A stretch of DNA of 64,000 nt from Halichondria panicea (GCF_963675165.1 NC_087390.1:1135501-1199500); one strand, 5' to 3'; shown: positions 23,323 to 37,152, numbered from the stretch's first letter. Numbers and translations are program-made. Notes: generated by a model from the sequence alone, not told the origin.

Positions 23323-24635
23323 ATGCTGAGGGGCAGCAAATATCTAAGGTGAGCCAGGTTTGATCAGTTGATCGATTGCCCTAGTGTACGTGTACACTAA
23401 ACCATACTGTTATGAGTATTCGATATGTATCTGTGTGTGTACTCCAGACTGGTGAGACTGAGGTGTGGAGGAGGGAGACCACTGACGGCCGGACTGTGTG
23501 GTGATCACCATGGCAAACACAGGCTATTGCACACCACCAGAACCAGGTATTAGTGGTATTATGTGTAGAACGAACATAGTTACACGTACAATGACTGATA
23601 ATGGTTTTCGTAAACGGTATGGCTGTTGAAATAATTTATGTTTTATACAACCCCTTCCCCCCCTTTAACCAATGGTTCGGGGAGAAATATAAACAATACC
23701 ATCTATACCCCCAGCTGAGATGACACTGTGGGGGGTGATGAAAGAGCCAAGCCGAAGGTTCCACTGGACGAGGAGTGGGCGGCTCTAGCCAGGAAGATGC
23801 TCAAGGGGGCTGATCCGGAGGAGAGGCTCATTCTGGAGAACCCCGAGGTGTGTGAGGGGGAGGGGTCTAGTCTAGAGTACCCTTACCACTTTCAGGATAC
23901 TATATACAACAGCTATTCCTAAATCACATAATTAAATATACATTACGCTTCCTGTGCTATGGAGGGGCTGTTAACTTTGCACTAGGAAGCGTAGAAATCA
24001 TCAGTGTCTAACTATTATACAATTCCCAGCACTAACAAGCACTAACTGACTGCACATGTGCTCCCTCCCTCCATCATGCACAGGGATTTGACCTGAAGCC
24101 ACTGTACACTGCAGAGGACACCGGGTCATGAGAAGGAGTTACCCGGGAAGTACCCGTTCACCAGAGGGCCCTACGCCACCATGTACACTCAGAGGCCCTG
24201 GACCATTAGACAGGTGATGAGTCACTGTCTCTAAGTGAAAGAAATCCGGTTCAATTCAATTCTAATTATTATTTATGCTTCACTTAGTACCAACAGTCAA
24301 TTAGTAGTTTCTGATTTTGAACCCATACAATAATTATGGCATATAAATTTTCTTGATTTTGGATATTAGGAAGAATTAAGAAAATAAGCACACCCTCACA
24401 CACCCCCCCCCATGGGTATTATTAATCATTACTGTTCTAAAAATTAATTTCGGTTAGCAATTAATTACCTACGTACGTAGCTGTATTAAAATTTAGATGT
24501 ACAGATGCAAATAAAATTATTAGTGGATACTTTTTGTTTTCCTGCAGATACTGTTTGATAGAATACCTCTCAACAAGATGTCTGTTTCCATGACAATGAA
24601 CGGAGCAGTACTCCCGGTACTAGCCATATACATGT

Positions 24636-27600
24636 TTCATGTACTCCTGATATAGCCCAAAGTTTATATCAATCAGTATAGATAGGTATTTCAAAGGACT
24701 ACAAACTTTAATTGCATAATCTTGACTTGATCACTCCATCAAAACGGGACCATTTTGGGAAAATCACCAAGGCTTTACATATGTACACCTGGTATATACC
24801 CTGATCTCAATGTCCTCACACAATATACATGACCCCAATGCATGAACCTTTAAATTATTAGCCCAGGACTTTCCCAAATTCAATTAGCTTATCAAACACT
24901 GTTCACACAGGACTTATACAGATTCCCAAATTCAATTAGCTTATCAAACCATAGATTGAAAAGGAAAGGAGATTAGAAACCACCTTGGGCCTCCCTGTCT
25001 AAGGTTGAAACACTCCCGTTATGATGTAGCGATCACGAAGTAGATTGACCGATCACGAAGTAGATTGACCATTCTGTGGTAGGTAGTATTTACTATAGCT
25101 CTCCATACCCACTATAGCCATCACTCAGGGGCTGGGAGGTACTCTAGAGAAGTATAAGGCTTACATCAATGACTAAATCCAATTTTTGTTGACTTTTAGC
25201 CTGTGTCAACTTTTCTCTTTCCTTGCTGTTAAGCCAAAACAGCGAAGGACATCGCTTGACTTGGTTATTATGTATCTAAGTGCTATATAGAATGGTTTCG
25301 TGCCATGGGTAAGCTGTACTGTTCATAAACGTTTGCAGTATAGTCCTTCAAACTGCTTTAGTATACTTTTAGACACACCACGGGCCTTGAGAGTATTGCC
25401 GCAGGGCAGGTGTGTACTGATTGCTTTAGAAGAGGAGAGTATGTGTACATGCAGTTTTTAAAGTTATTCTCAATGCTCATTAAATTAATGGTCTTGGAAT
25501 CATGGCACATTTGTACTCTCATGATTATAATTATAGTTATAGTAAACCAACTAGATGTGTGTGGAATGTGTGCAGTTATAGCATGCATGCAAAGTACTTA
25601 TATGTACTCCTGATGTAATAGTTAGACACTGTTTAGCTATAGGTTTGCTTACTAGTAATGCCATTGTAGCCTTTTCAGGAGAGTGCGTAGCAAAACTGGT
25701 CCATGCATGGAGTGTTGCTACTCTGCTTAGTTAGCTCTGCACTAGAACGCTAGCTATTAGTGGCTGCAAGAGTGAGAAAAGAGCTGTACTTAGCTCTTTT
25801 ATATGCATCAGCCATTAATTTTATGGACTTAATTGGTATCCAGCAATGATCATGGTCAATCATTTCCTACTTTTTGCACCAATGTAAATTTAATAGCTAT
25901 ATTCTAGTGGCTTCATGTTTGGTGTCTCCACCGAGGCATCAGCACCCACGGTGCTTTCATTACCCTGTGCGTACTAGCCATGTACATAGTGGCAGCTTAA
26001 GAACAAATGAGATTGACCTAGTACAGAAATTTTATTGCCTCTAGCTGTTTACACTATTCCTAAGATCTTTCACCACAAAAAATGTTGTGGCAATAGGGCC
26101 TATATTCTAGATGAAATAGTTCAAAGGCATGCATTAATTTTGTTTGCAACATGCAACATACCGTATTACTAGAATGTTTTGCGAGCATCAAACATTTGCG
26201 AATTTTGCGAGGGTTGTTCAATAAAATCCGCAAAACCTAAATTAAATACACACGATCCTTGCCAGAACACAATAGTTAGATCGCAAAGGGTCAAATTTTC
26301 TGTTGATTTGGCTCATTCGCAAAGGTTTTTCACCTGCAAAATATTCTAGTAATACGGTAATTACCTTTTTATCCTGCAGAAGCCAGGAGTTCATGAATAT
26401 TCATGTTCTCCTATGATATAGCCCAACGTTTATATCAAAGGTAATAATCATATAGATAGGTATTTCAAGGGACTACAAACTAACCTGTACATGTATGTGA
26501 CCACTCAAAATTAGCTAGCCCATTTTGAGATAATTACTAAGGCTATACATACAATGTACACCTGGTACCCATGATCTCAAGCACACTGGCCAATACATGA
26601 CCACAATCCATGAATCTGTACCAGGTCTTTCCCAAATAATTTATTCATCAAACACTGTTCACACAGGACTTATACAGATTCACAAATTCAATTAGCTTAT
26701 CAAACACTGTTCACACAGGACTTGTACAGATTCACAAATTCAATTAGCTTCTCAAAGGAAAGTGGATTGAAAACCACCAGGGCCTCCCTGTGTAACTGTT
26801 GAAACACTCCACGTATGATTTAGTGATCACGAATATTTTTTAGTAGGTTGACCATTCTGTAGTTGTATTTACTAGCTCTCCATACCCACTAGCCATCACT
26901 CAGGGGCTGCATGGGAGATACTCTAGAGAAGTAAGGTTTACATCTAAATCCGTTGTATTGACTTTTAGCCTGTGTCAATTTTTCTCTTTCCTTGCTGTTA
27001 AGCCAAAACAGCGAAGGATATTGCTTGACTTGGTTATTATGTACCTAAGTGCTATATAGAATGGCTTCATGCTATGGATAAGCTGTATTGTTCATAAACG
27101 TTTACAGTATATGTAGCCTTCAAACTTCTTTAGTATATATACTTTTAGACACACCACGTCGAACGGCCAAGACCCGAAAGTCCATTGTAAATGTCGTACG
27201 CTTATTTAAGTATGCATTATGCATTACATCATTGCTTGAGTTAGTTCGAGAAAGAGGGTTGACTTCAGTACTGCATTGTGCAGAAGAGAATATTCAAGAG
27301 CAACTGTGACTGTCATATCCAGATAATGTAGAATGCCATTGTAGCCTTTTCAGGAGAGTGCGCAGCAAAACTGGTCTATGTAGTGTTGCTACTCTGCTTA
27401 TAGTTAGCTCTGCACTAGAACGCTAGCTATATATTGGTGGCTGCAAAGTGAGAAAAGAGCTGTACTTATATATATAAACTTATACTCTGCCCCTCCACCT
27501 GCCCTGCCCACACAAGGAGTCAAGCTGGAGGAGCTTCAGGGGACTATCCAGAAGGACATCTTGAAGGAGTTCATGGTCCGCAACACGTACATCTACCCAC

Positions 27601-28290
27601 CAGAGTTCTCCATGCACATCACAGGTTAGAATGGGTGTGCATGGGTACTTAGGGGATTATGATTAATGTGCTTTGTTAAGTGATGGGTGGATCCTTGTAA
27701 GCAATAGCATCTGTACCTTTATCCTGCAGAAGCCAGGAGTTCATGAATATTCATGTTCTCCTATGATATAGCCCAACGTTTATATCAAAGGTAATAATCA
27801 TATAGATAGGTATTTCAAGGGACTACAAACTAACCTGTACATGTATGTGACCACTCAAAATTAGCTTCAAAACAGGCCCATTTGGGAACATTACTAAGGC
27901 TATACATAATGTACACCTGGTACCCATGATCTCAAACACACTGCACAATACACGACCACAATGCATGAATCTGTACCAGGACTTTCCCAAATTCAATTAG
28001 CTTATCAAAACACTGTTCACACAGGGCTTATACAGTTTCCCAAATTCAATTAGCTTATCAAACACTGCTCACACAGGGCTTATACAGTTTCCCAAATTCA
28101 ATTAGCTTATCAAAGCAAAGGAAAGGGGATTGGAAACCACCTGGGCCTCCCTGTGCAATGGTTGAAACACTCCCGTTATATGTAGCGATCACGAATATTT
28201 TTAGTAGGTTGACCGTTCTATTTAGCCCACTAGCCATCACTCAGGGGCTGGGAGGTACTCTAGAGAAGTAAGGTTTACATCAATGACTAG
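24636..28290 (+). repeat. Three diverged copies of a ~0.6-1.1 kb block inside the MUT pseudogene
   Basis: Blocks 24640-25395, 26398-27160 and 27752-28290 share the series GATATAGCCCAA, ATAGGTATTTCAA, CACTGTTCACACAGG and CACTCAGGGGCTG. The first and second also share AAGCCAAAACAGCGAAGGA. Parts match the intron after exon 7 of the intact MUT gene (45410-45610). The arrangement suggests intron sequence that was copied locally, with dispersed-repeat pieces in reverse orientation at 25680-25962 and 27345-27470. The small frames here are not convincing genes. Confidence 0.7.
26159..26359. mobile_element. ~200 bp MITE, ends ACCGTATTACTAGAAT
   Basis: Perfect-looking inverted ends (TACCGTATTACTAGAATGTTTTGC versus GCAAAATATTCTAGTAATACGGTA). 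Located within the MUT pseudogene. Related in style to the other ACCGTA-ended elements of the window. Confidence 0.75.
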
Positions 28291-28999
28291 CTCACTTTTT
28301 TAACTAAGACTACTATATTCCTTTGTTCAATATATTCATACTTTTGTACAGTGTAATTATTATATAATTATTATGTGAACACATTGAATAAAAATGGAAG
28401 CTTTAATATAACTTCCGAAAATTGTTTTGAAATGATGTATTAACCTTCATTTGTGTATGTAGGTCAGTGGATTTTAGTGCTATTCAATTTTCAATCAAAT
28501 GATAGGCAATTTGGGCTTGTTTCAATAAGAATCATGGAATGAATGTTTAATTTCTGCGTATATAGATGTTTGAAGACAGTGCATGTATGTGAATTTTATA
28601 CACGATAGAGCATTACAACTTTGCCCCCCCCCCCTTTCCAGATAGGTGATCCTTGGGGAGGGTCTTATCTGATGGAGGCCCTCACTGATCAGGTGTACGA
28701 GTCAGCACTCAACACCATCAATGAGGTACAAGGGTCACCTTGCAGTTGTATTCTCCTAATGTATAGTGCTTACTCAAGTTTAACCATTGAATTCCAACCC
28801 TATATATATATAAATGAATTGTACACTGCAACAGTTTTGTTCAGCCTCTGACTCTGATTGTATGTACAACTGTATGTAACTTATGTCACATCAGGAGTGC
28901 ATGGTCACGTGTATAGTAAAATTAGGTTTTATAATTAGCTATAACAACTTAATTGCTCTTGGGTACCGATTATACGTAATATGTGTGTGTTTATGTGTG

Positions 29000-29290
29000 T
29001 AGGTTGCTGAGATTGCAAAGCTGATGACAGCGTATATTCGTCTGGTGGTGGTCAGAATGAAGTGATAATCTAATTCAACAGAACATTTTTATGCTGATCA
29101 CACAGTTCCCCAAAACATGAGCTAGACTGTCAGTCTGCTTGGATTCATCCTGTACTGCCTCCTGGCTCGCTGGTACAAGACGAGAGTTAGAGACGAGGAC
29201 TACAATGCACACAGAGTGGTGGAGGAGGTCTATGATCGATATCTAGCTTCACTAGGCAGACTATTGTTATTGTATGGTGAATTGTAATTT
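29000..29290 (+). pseudogene. Unidentified gene fragment at the junction of the two units
   Basis: A frame from about 29130 reads LLGFILYCLLARWYKTRVRD and continues acidic and helical for ~20 more residues, with an AG just before it. It looks like one membrane segment plus a following helix, perhaps a LEM/MAN1-type nuclear-envelope protein, but I cannot confirm this. A preceding piece at 29002 (VAEIAKLMTAYIRL) is preceded by GTGTAG and may be another exon. The fragment may mark the left neighbour of the ancestral locus, cut by the tandem duplication. Bases 28730-29000 and 29290-29526 show no gene. Confidence 0.35.
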
Positions 29291-29526
29291 ACTTTAATGC
29301 TTAATTATAATTATAGTCATCATCTCACATGCTGTTGTTTGCAAGCACATTCATATTCAGTTATAACCAATAATGATTCCATAAGAACTTTTCGATATAA
29401 AAACAATGCCAAAAATCATTGAACTTTGAAACTTTGACTACAGAAATTGAGCGATATAGAATTCCAGTGAAGCAGTAATAAATAAAGTAGTGATTAAATA
29501 GGTGACTGTGGTATGGTACTATAACG

Positions 29527-32500
29527 TTATGACACACTAGTACCTGGTGTGTCTAGTTCCAATGTATCGTCAAAGTTTGATAGCTGGTCCATTTCAGACT
29601 TTGATACGAAATCTCCAAAACAGTCCATCAGAGTCTTTTGTGTTGCATCCTACAGAGAAGTGAACATGCACGAGGATGATACATTTAACACAGTTGTAAG
29701 TTAAGCTGATTAAATGAAAGCACCACAGGTGCTGATGCCTCGGTGGAGGTGCCAAAGCTACATAACATAATTAAAGCTACTAAGCTACACACATTGATTA
29801 TAATTATCATGATAAACATTTTTTTCATGCAAAGTCCAGGGAAACTCAAGGAGTGGGTAATGATCGACGATGATTGTTGTTAAAAACGATGGATGCCAAA
29901 AGTTCAAGCCTAAAATTAATGGCTGCAAGTCAGCAGAGCCTTGCAGCTCTCTTCTCTCACTCTTGCAGCTACCAATAGCGTGCAGAACTATAACTGCTAA
30001 GTAGAGTAGCAACACTCGGTAAACAAGTTTGGCTACATGCTCTTCTGAAAAGGCTGCAATGGCATTCCAAGTAGGCATAACTCGAGAACGAAGCATTATT
30101 TTGCAAATCCACGAATTAAAATCTAAGTAAACATGACTAGAAGCCTATAGAAACTCTTACTTGCACTTGATTCATCCTTGAGCAGCTGTAGCAGTCTACA
30201 CAGACACACACACAAACACACTACCGTATACCTCGCTTGCGCATGCGCACCGAGGCATAACTATGGCTTGCACAGATGCACAGTAGAATATAATAATTAA
30301 GCAACTGAATTGCTTGGGGAAATGGTCTCTGTGTGTATACGTTCATAGTAGATTTGAAGCATCACAGATCTTGAATTATCAGACCTAAACACTTTATTCG
30401 TACTTTATAAGCTCTCCACTGTTAATATTATTTAAACGGAACAAACCATATCATCAGTTTCAGACCTATAATATAGTAAGCTATTATAATAATTACAAGT
30501 ACGTGCATGGCTTGCACTGAATGCATGGGAATAAAATAATGTATCTGTGTGTATACATTTGTGTTGATAACAGTGGAAGCATCACAGATCTTATCAGACC
30601 TAAACACTCTTTATAAGCTCTCTACTGTTTAAACGGTCACACATGGAATAGCCACGTAAGATAAGCACCAGTTTCAGTAAGGGACCTCTATAGTAAAGTC
30701 TTTGCTGACCTTGGCTGTGAGTACTGCGCTCTCTGCACTGGAGAAGTCATCTTTAGCCAGACCAGCTTGACTCAACACTGACAGTTTATTCTGAATCAAG
30801 GGCCTGTGCATGTGTGAAGTGATGACATCGTGTTTAATGAATTAAGTGAATGGGGTTCAAAACTACATGTAAACAAAATGCCACAAAAAAATTACTTCAC
30901 ATTACATAGTTACACCTTCATACGCCCTTGGTTACACTTACAGCATAAGACACTTATACATGTACTGTACATACGTTCTAATAAAACATTCAAGCACCTC
31001 TAGCTCTTACCATATAAAGTCATCCACTGTGTCCTTCGCAATGAGGTAATGGACATTGACTGACGACTTTTGGCCTATTCTGTACGCCCTGTCCTCAGCC
31101 TGTACCAGTATCTATAGAGAACAAATCCATAATAACTATGACAAAGCAAAACCGCTGATAAAAAGGGGACCCTCCTACTACGAGATACTGTATCAATATA
31201 ACCTATGTAAGCATTGCAAAAAGGAAAACTTCTCAACAATGTATTTTTCCCGAAGTGTTCTAAGTACATCAAGCTTTTAAGAATGTGTGCATGACTATAC
31301 TTACTCCTGGGTTCCAGAACAGCTCAGCAAAGATGACAGTGGAGGCAGCAGTGAGGGTGAGTCCTGCACGTGAGGAGAGACAGTCAATTGTTAGAATACT
31401 TATACAATCCGCTCGAGTTATTCAATTTCAAACATTTTATGATTTTCAGAAGGCTTTTTAGATGGTATGCTCAATTCTCACATTTGGGCACATTTGGAAC
31501 GGGCCATAATTTTCTTCATGGGCTATGGGCTCTATATAATAATACCTGCATTAGCCGTGGTGATGGAGAGTACAGCCACTTGACACTGCTCGCTGTGCTG
31601 GAACTGATCACACAGGGCCTGTCTCATATCAGCTGGGGTCTTGCCGTCAATACGAATGTAGGTGATGGCCTGTGTGTGGGTGGAGTGGGTGGGTTGTGTG
31701 AGGGGGGTGGGTGGAGGATCAGCAATTGATAGGGATCAACCATTAGTGTGTGTGTGTGTGTTAGTGTCTACATAAGTACGTAATGCTCCTAAAAAATAGT
31801 GTAATAAGTTTAAGTTTTGGATATAATTATAGTACGTAGGATGAAATGCTGAGTCAGCAACTCTTTCTCACAGGTGCCTGTACACACACTAATCCCAACC
31901 TTCTTGTCCAAAGCCTCACAGAGACCATTCAGTACAGACACGTGATGGCCGAACACGATGATCTTCCTACCACCCTCCAACATGTCCAGGATATAGTCCT
32001 TCACTGCCGGCAGCTTCATCTTGCCTGTCACATCAAACAGAGGGAGGAGGGCGGTCCGTCGCTCAAGCTTCTGTGGGTAATGGTGGGTGGGTGGATAAGT
32101 ACACAACAGCAGGTCTGATGAACTTAAGTTCCTATAGACAACTTGGACACCATACAATAACATTGATTGTAACACATACATGTAGCAAAACGCTAAAAAA
32201 AAAAGCAAATTTGGTAAGCTAATCTGTTTAGAAACACTGTTTTTAGAGCCTCATAGCATACACTATATGAAGTGTATGAACTTACTTTGAGTTTGCCAGC
32301 ATCGTTGAGTTGTCTTTTATAGTCTTTCCATTCTTTGCTGCCTCCCTTTGGTAACGAGAGATCCAACAACACCTGTCATATGAATCAATTGTCAATCTAA
32401 TGGTTTCAATTAACCGTGACTAGTTACCATCTTCCTTGTTTTAGAAGGAAGTTGATCGAGAACTTCGGACTTCATCCTCCTAAATAGAAATCATACAGTT

Positions 32501-35500
32501 AGTTAATATACGTTACAAATTAATAACACTACAGTGTGCACAACACTATAGACAGCATCACATGATGCATATATTATAGTAGGATGATGCTATTATTGTG
32601 TAGCTACGTATGTACATGCTTTGATTAACACGGAAGTACGATGTTCTTGCACACCCAGTGACATCACATGATCCCATAGATACCTGATCATGATGGAGTC
32701 TTCTAGGTAGAGCTGCAGTTCTGACATGTTGGAAGCACCACTGAAGTCCCATCCAAACTGATTCTAATGCATAATTAATTATGGGATGGTATAATAATTT
32801 CAATGGTGTTACAGTACTCTGACAGACAAAAACAACAGGAAGAAAATATTATCAGTATTTACGTCAAACAACAGCAGTACACACACACACTGAAAACTAA
32901 CAAGTTTCTAGAGTTCAATATCAAAATGATCCTTCATAAACGTCGAGACTGCATCACATAAAGAGTGTGTTAAGCTCCACAAAAAGTACATCAAATTTTT
33001 ACACTGTTCGAAATAAAGATACGGATCGTCCGGATGGCTTGTTACACATCTGTATAAGTATTCTAGATAATCTCCCGGGACTTCTCCTAGCAATTTTTGG
33101 AAGTGTACTTTTTGCGGATCTTGAAATAGTTTGCAATCGATGCTTGAAAAGTAGTTGAGGCTTTTCTTAGTTACAACACAGTGTATTCCATGATAGAGAT
33201 GTAAGATAGTTGATAGACCATCAACTGAGGAGAGAACGAGATCAGTCACTTGATATTCTTTATGACAATACGATGCTTTGATTGGAATCACAGCACTAGA
33301 AAGGCTGAGTGTAGTACCAGTAGATTCAAAGATTTCCTTGAATGTCTCATCGATGCCATTGGCTCCATCGAACACGGGGACAACCTCATCACATTTGGCC
33401 AATAGATACTGCTTGTAGCTATCGAAACTGTCCCTCCAAAGCTCTGGGTGAGGTAGGAGGTACGAGCTCATTTCAAAGGCTGCCTTTTTATCATCTTTGG
33501 AGGAGTGGTGTAGTAGAGAGTGTGCCACAACTTCTTGAAGATGGGGAGTTAGTTTGTTAGTTTCTTTGGATGTTGATGAAGCCAGAAGCTCTTTAAACAC
33601 AATTTCTACGGTTTCTTTCAGTAGATCTTTGATGAATATTTCCAACATTTCCATCAACTGATTAAAGTGAGGCCAAAGAATTTTTGAAAATACGTCTCTA
33701 GAAAATGTCTTCCGTCTTTCATTAAATAAGAGGACAACCTTTTTTTCAGAAGCATCAAATTCGTTGACAAAATTCACTAGACAAGTGAATTTATTTGAAA
33801 CTTCTTTTGTTGCCATAATTATTACAACTATATAATTATACAGAAGGCCTCGTCTTGAAAATAAAATGTGCAACTGCATGGTGTACTTTCTTATATACTG
33901 ACCTAAAACACAGCAATGTAGTTAGTCAGCTTACTTAGCCAGCTAAGCAAGTGCAAATAAATTCACAGTTTACACGAAACTAATTATGGTATTGCACAAG
34001 CTTCATGCAACTAGTCTAGCAATATTCATGTAAACAGTCGTGCATTCCAAGAATAGAAACATGACTGAGATTCCAACAAAATAACATAGTATATCATGAG
34101 ACCGAGTGTTGTAGTGTGCTGCCTGTACACAATTCTCATGTTATATCACAATGACCCCTTACCAGAGGCTACGCGACCGTGTGATAAGACAAAGAAGGGA
34201 CTGTATGTGGCTTCTATTACACGCTTATCGCTATGAAAACAAGGCAATGAAAACATCAAACACAATGTCAGCCATAATTAGCCCTAGCAGCAGATTCTTC
34301 AACAATGGAGGCCACGATGGTTTTCATTACTCTTGATTCACCTTGACTCCATTGCAGTACCTCAGTCCGAACTGGGTGTGGGACACTAGTCTGAAGTTCT
34401 TGTCCACTGCAGTGATCTGTGTGTACAGCTCGATGGGTCGGGATAGGGCAGGTGTCCCTGACAACAGGACAGCCCTCCGAGCACTCTGGGGGGGGGGCGG
34501 GTGAACATACTGGTGTATAGTAACTAGGTATGTATGTACATGTATGTATGTACAGCGTTTGTGTATGCATGCAATGCACTGTGTTTTCACAGAATGCCTT
34601 AAATATAATATGACTGGATGCTGTTTCAGAGAAAGCTGGCAATTAATATTCAGTAGAGGTAATGAATTTACTTTGAGCCATCAAATCTACGTACTTGGAA
34701 TCCTTTCAAGTAATCATAGCTTCTGGGCAACCCAGCATAACTACCAGACACTATACACTGTCTACTGTGTACCTTGATGACTGGAATGGCTGCTTTGGAG
34801 CGAGCAGTGCGATAGTTCTTGAGAAAGTGAGACTCATCCTACATAACAAAACACACTATCATGATTATAAACTCTAGCCAGAATTAAGCAAATCATTTAG
34901 TTAGTAGAGGTGGCCGCATATATAAATTAATTTTTAAATAAGGCAATTCGCAATTAAATGGCCCTCAGCTATACAATAATATCCAAGGTACATATTGCGA
35001 TTATAGCTGAATATGCAATTTGCTGTTATGTAATAGCACTAGATACCGCAATGATGGCTGAGAATCTGTGCTCTGTGATGTCCTTGCTCATCCTGACCAG
35101 CAAGTCATAGCTAATGATATTCACGAGGCAGAATGAGCCACACCCCTTTGTCGTTAGGATGACATTAATATCAGCGTCCACCAGTGAAGGAATCCATCGT
35201 TTGAATGCCTGCACACGGGGTGGGCATAATATGAATACTATATGCTTACGCTATATATATATACACATCATACGAATGGTCAGTAGAACATCAGCACCAC
35301 AACTCACTTAAAAAATTCATTTCCACATAAAGAGCAGAACACAGACTAGCGCTATTTCAACAACCCTCTATCTAAGCTCCTTTGGACTGACATACATGTA
35401 GCTATATACTAACTCACACAATTCTACTACATGTATAATTATCTTGAAATAATTGCTTAGTAGATAATAGTTTACGCTCAACAGAGAAAGCCTCGCCCAC

Positions 35501-37152
35501 TCACCTCAGCCCAGGTGAGTCTCACTGACGAGGGGCACACTACGAGGAGGGGCCAATCAGAGCGGTAGTAGGACATGACGGCTATGGCCTGAAGTGTCTT
35601 GCCTAGTCCCATATCATCAGCTATCAACACTCGGCCATCACGCTTGATCGAGTATCTGTGAGGGTGGGGTTAGAGGGTAATCAAATGAGTGTGATATTGC
35701 AGCGGTAATAATTGTCAAAACAACCTAACAGGGAAAATTGGATATATTAATAATCAACTGTGTGTGTTTTGTGAATATAGCAAGTTATGATAATAATACA
35801 GGCTATGGCTGCCGCTCTAAAATATTATCAGTACCCAGACATTAACTTACTCCACTCCTTCTTTTTGGAACTCCATCAGAGCAGTGCTCAACTTTGTCTC
35901 GATCCTGCTCCAATCAATAACACTGGAATGGGATTTGGCCTGTATGGAATGGGACTGGGCCTGTAGCTGTGATAGGAACAGGTTTATGACAGGTCTGGGT
36001 ATGAGGTCCAACTCCACATGCTTGCAGCTGCTCTGGATAGCTTTAACTGCAGAGGGGAGGGGCTGTTACAGTGACATGGAATCAACAACATACCCAGTGA
36101 ATTGTAGCCTTCTATTCCAAAGCTCCATAATGACGTTTTGGTATCTATAGAAAGAAATTTTGAAATGAATGATATGAATGGCGTGGCCTGGGAGTGCTTC
36201 CGGTAAAGCAGTCAAATAAATGCTTTCAGAGGCCATTCCACAAAACTTAAAAGCTTCGAAATTTTCGCGCTACACGGTAGATAGCAGGCTGAAGTAATTA
36301 CATAATTATGCGTACTATAAAATCGCTAGTCTAAAACACAATCTTACTGTAAGCTCTTGTAGGCATCTTCTTGAATATCTCAATGAGGTCATGATCGTAC
36401 TGCACCTTGACCTCCAGCCTTGTCTTGGACACCATACAAACCCGTGCCTTCTTCTTGTCTCTCAGCTGGGTACACTTCACAGGGGGAGGGTGGTCAGGCG
36501 GTAGTGATGGTGACGGCTTGCAGCTCATCGCTGCTGCCACTTTAATGGAAGCATCCGGTACCGAGGTGATGGGATGAGGTGCATTCAGAGGTGGCTTAGA
36601 GTAGAACAGAGGAATTCTCGAATTTACTGGAGATGCTTTATTAGGTGACAATTTCGGAGGAGAGTTATGGAACAATGTAGACAAATGAGGAGTGGACGGT
36701 TTGGAATAAAATGGTGGTTGTTGGAGACCAGTTTGAGATGTCATTGATGATGGGAGTTCATTGTGTAATGTTCTTGTTCTTGGTAATGATAGCGTCTTTG
36801 TGCTGCTGGAGCTTCCTTGGTGTGATATTAGAGGATTAGACCATTTTGATTCTTGTACTTGACTTGCTGCACTGGAACTTGAGCTAGCTTCAGCCGAATT
36901 AGGGTGAGATCTAACGTTGTCATAGGAACTCAAACTAGGGAATGTAGACGCCATCTTTGAGGTAGTAGCTGCAGACGTAGTGTAAGCGTGTCTCTTTGCA
37001 GGGGGAGATCCCTGCACACCAGTGTGGGGTGGATCCACTCTCCGCTTGGCTGTTAGTTTGGCTTGAGCTCTTCTTCTGTTTGCCTCCATTCTCTGCAGCT
37101 GCTCAGTAGACATTCCTCCACTGCCACTAGCTGAGGGTCTACCAGGATGCAT
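29527..37152 (-). CDS. SMARCAL1: SMARCAL1-like annealing helicase, copy 2 (16 exons, ~819 aa)
   Basis: The exon plan is that of copy 1, with an unbroken frame. The first exon (36348-37152) holds the RPA-binding helix, a Ser/Pro-rich linker and the first half of the single HARP domain ([20 protein letters not shown]). Other exons checked are 31305-31363, 31011-31111 and 30710-30803 ([15 protein letters not shown]). The terminal exon 29527-29649 encodes [13 protein letters not shown] and a stop. The summed exon length is divisible by three when copy 1 exon sizes are used for the rest. Walker A (DDMGLGKT), DESH and [11 protein letters not shown] are present. Vertebrate proteins usually have two HARP domains; I see one. 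A dispersed repeat sits in the last intron and the unknown nested gene in the large intron. Its start lies only 182 bp downstream of the NLR-2 stop, so its promoter must be compact. Confidence 0.92.
29717..30300. repeat. Dispersed repeat, third copy, in the last SMARCAL1 intron
   Basis: Begins GAAAGCACCACAGGTGCTGATGCC; aligns with 14059-14643 and, from 29930, with the first 350 bases of the window. A short duplicated stretch follows at 30480-30640, repeating GTGTGTATACATT and CATCACAGATCTTATCAGACC. No gene. Confidence 0.7.
32908..33816 (-). CDS. Intronless nested gene of unknown function (302 aa), copy 2
   Basis: Nearly identical to the copy at 2799-3707. The replacements I see are Ala to Val, Lys to Glu and Ile to Val, all within about 30 residues of the N-terminus; the other nucleotide difference noted is synonymous. 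It sits in the same intron of SMARCAL1 copy 2 and reads on the host strand. Start chosen at MATKEVSNK; an ATG 63 bases upstream is also in frame. The family is not recognised. Preservation in both units argues for a coding function or for recent gene conversion over the tract. Confidence 0.6.
   Translation of the reverse strand: MATKEVSNKFTCLVNFVNEFDASEKKVVLLFNERRKTFSRDVFSKILWPHFNQLMEMLEIFIKDLLKETVEIVFKELLASSTSKETNKLTPHLQEVVAHSLLHHSSKDDKKAAFEMSSYLLPHPELWRDSFDSYKQYLLAKCDEVVPVFDGANGIDETFKEIFESTGTTLSLSSAVIPIKASYCHKEYQVTDLVLSSVDGLSTILHLYHGIHCVVTKKSLNYFSSIDCKLFQDPQKVHFQKLLGEVPGDYLEYLYRCVTSHPDDPYLYFEQCKNLMYFLWSLTHSLCDAVSTFMKDHFDIEL

Larger units (their letters stand above)
23323..28730 (+). pseudogene. 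Methylmalonyl-CoA mutase pseudogene (unit 1)
   Basis: Recognisable exons relative to the intact gene at 42985: 23323-23348 and 23448-23546 (presequence), ~23714-23855, ~24084-24213, ~24549-24635 plus 25975-26010 (one exon split by an insertion), ~27516-27625 and 28642-28725. Defects visible: AGA to TGA nonsense at the start of the third exon (near 23715), compensating indels near 23832-23843, a one-base deletion near 24120 leading to TGA, complete loss of exon 5, a ~1.3 kb insertion in exon 6, truncation of exon 7, and loss of exons 8-10 and everything after exon 11. It cannot make a mutase. The intervening sequence is largely repeats derived from the MUT intron. Confidence 0.9.

Noticed and set aside
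29527-29649. QKTLMDCF as a PCNA-interacting (PIP) box in SMARCAL1
   Set aside because: The first aromatic position is Cys, and a similar QKIYDLF-type stretch occurs in ordinary SMARCAL1 C-termini as I remember them, so it is not a novel PIP box.
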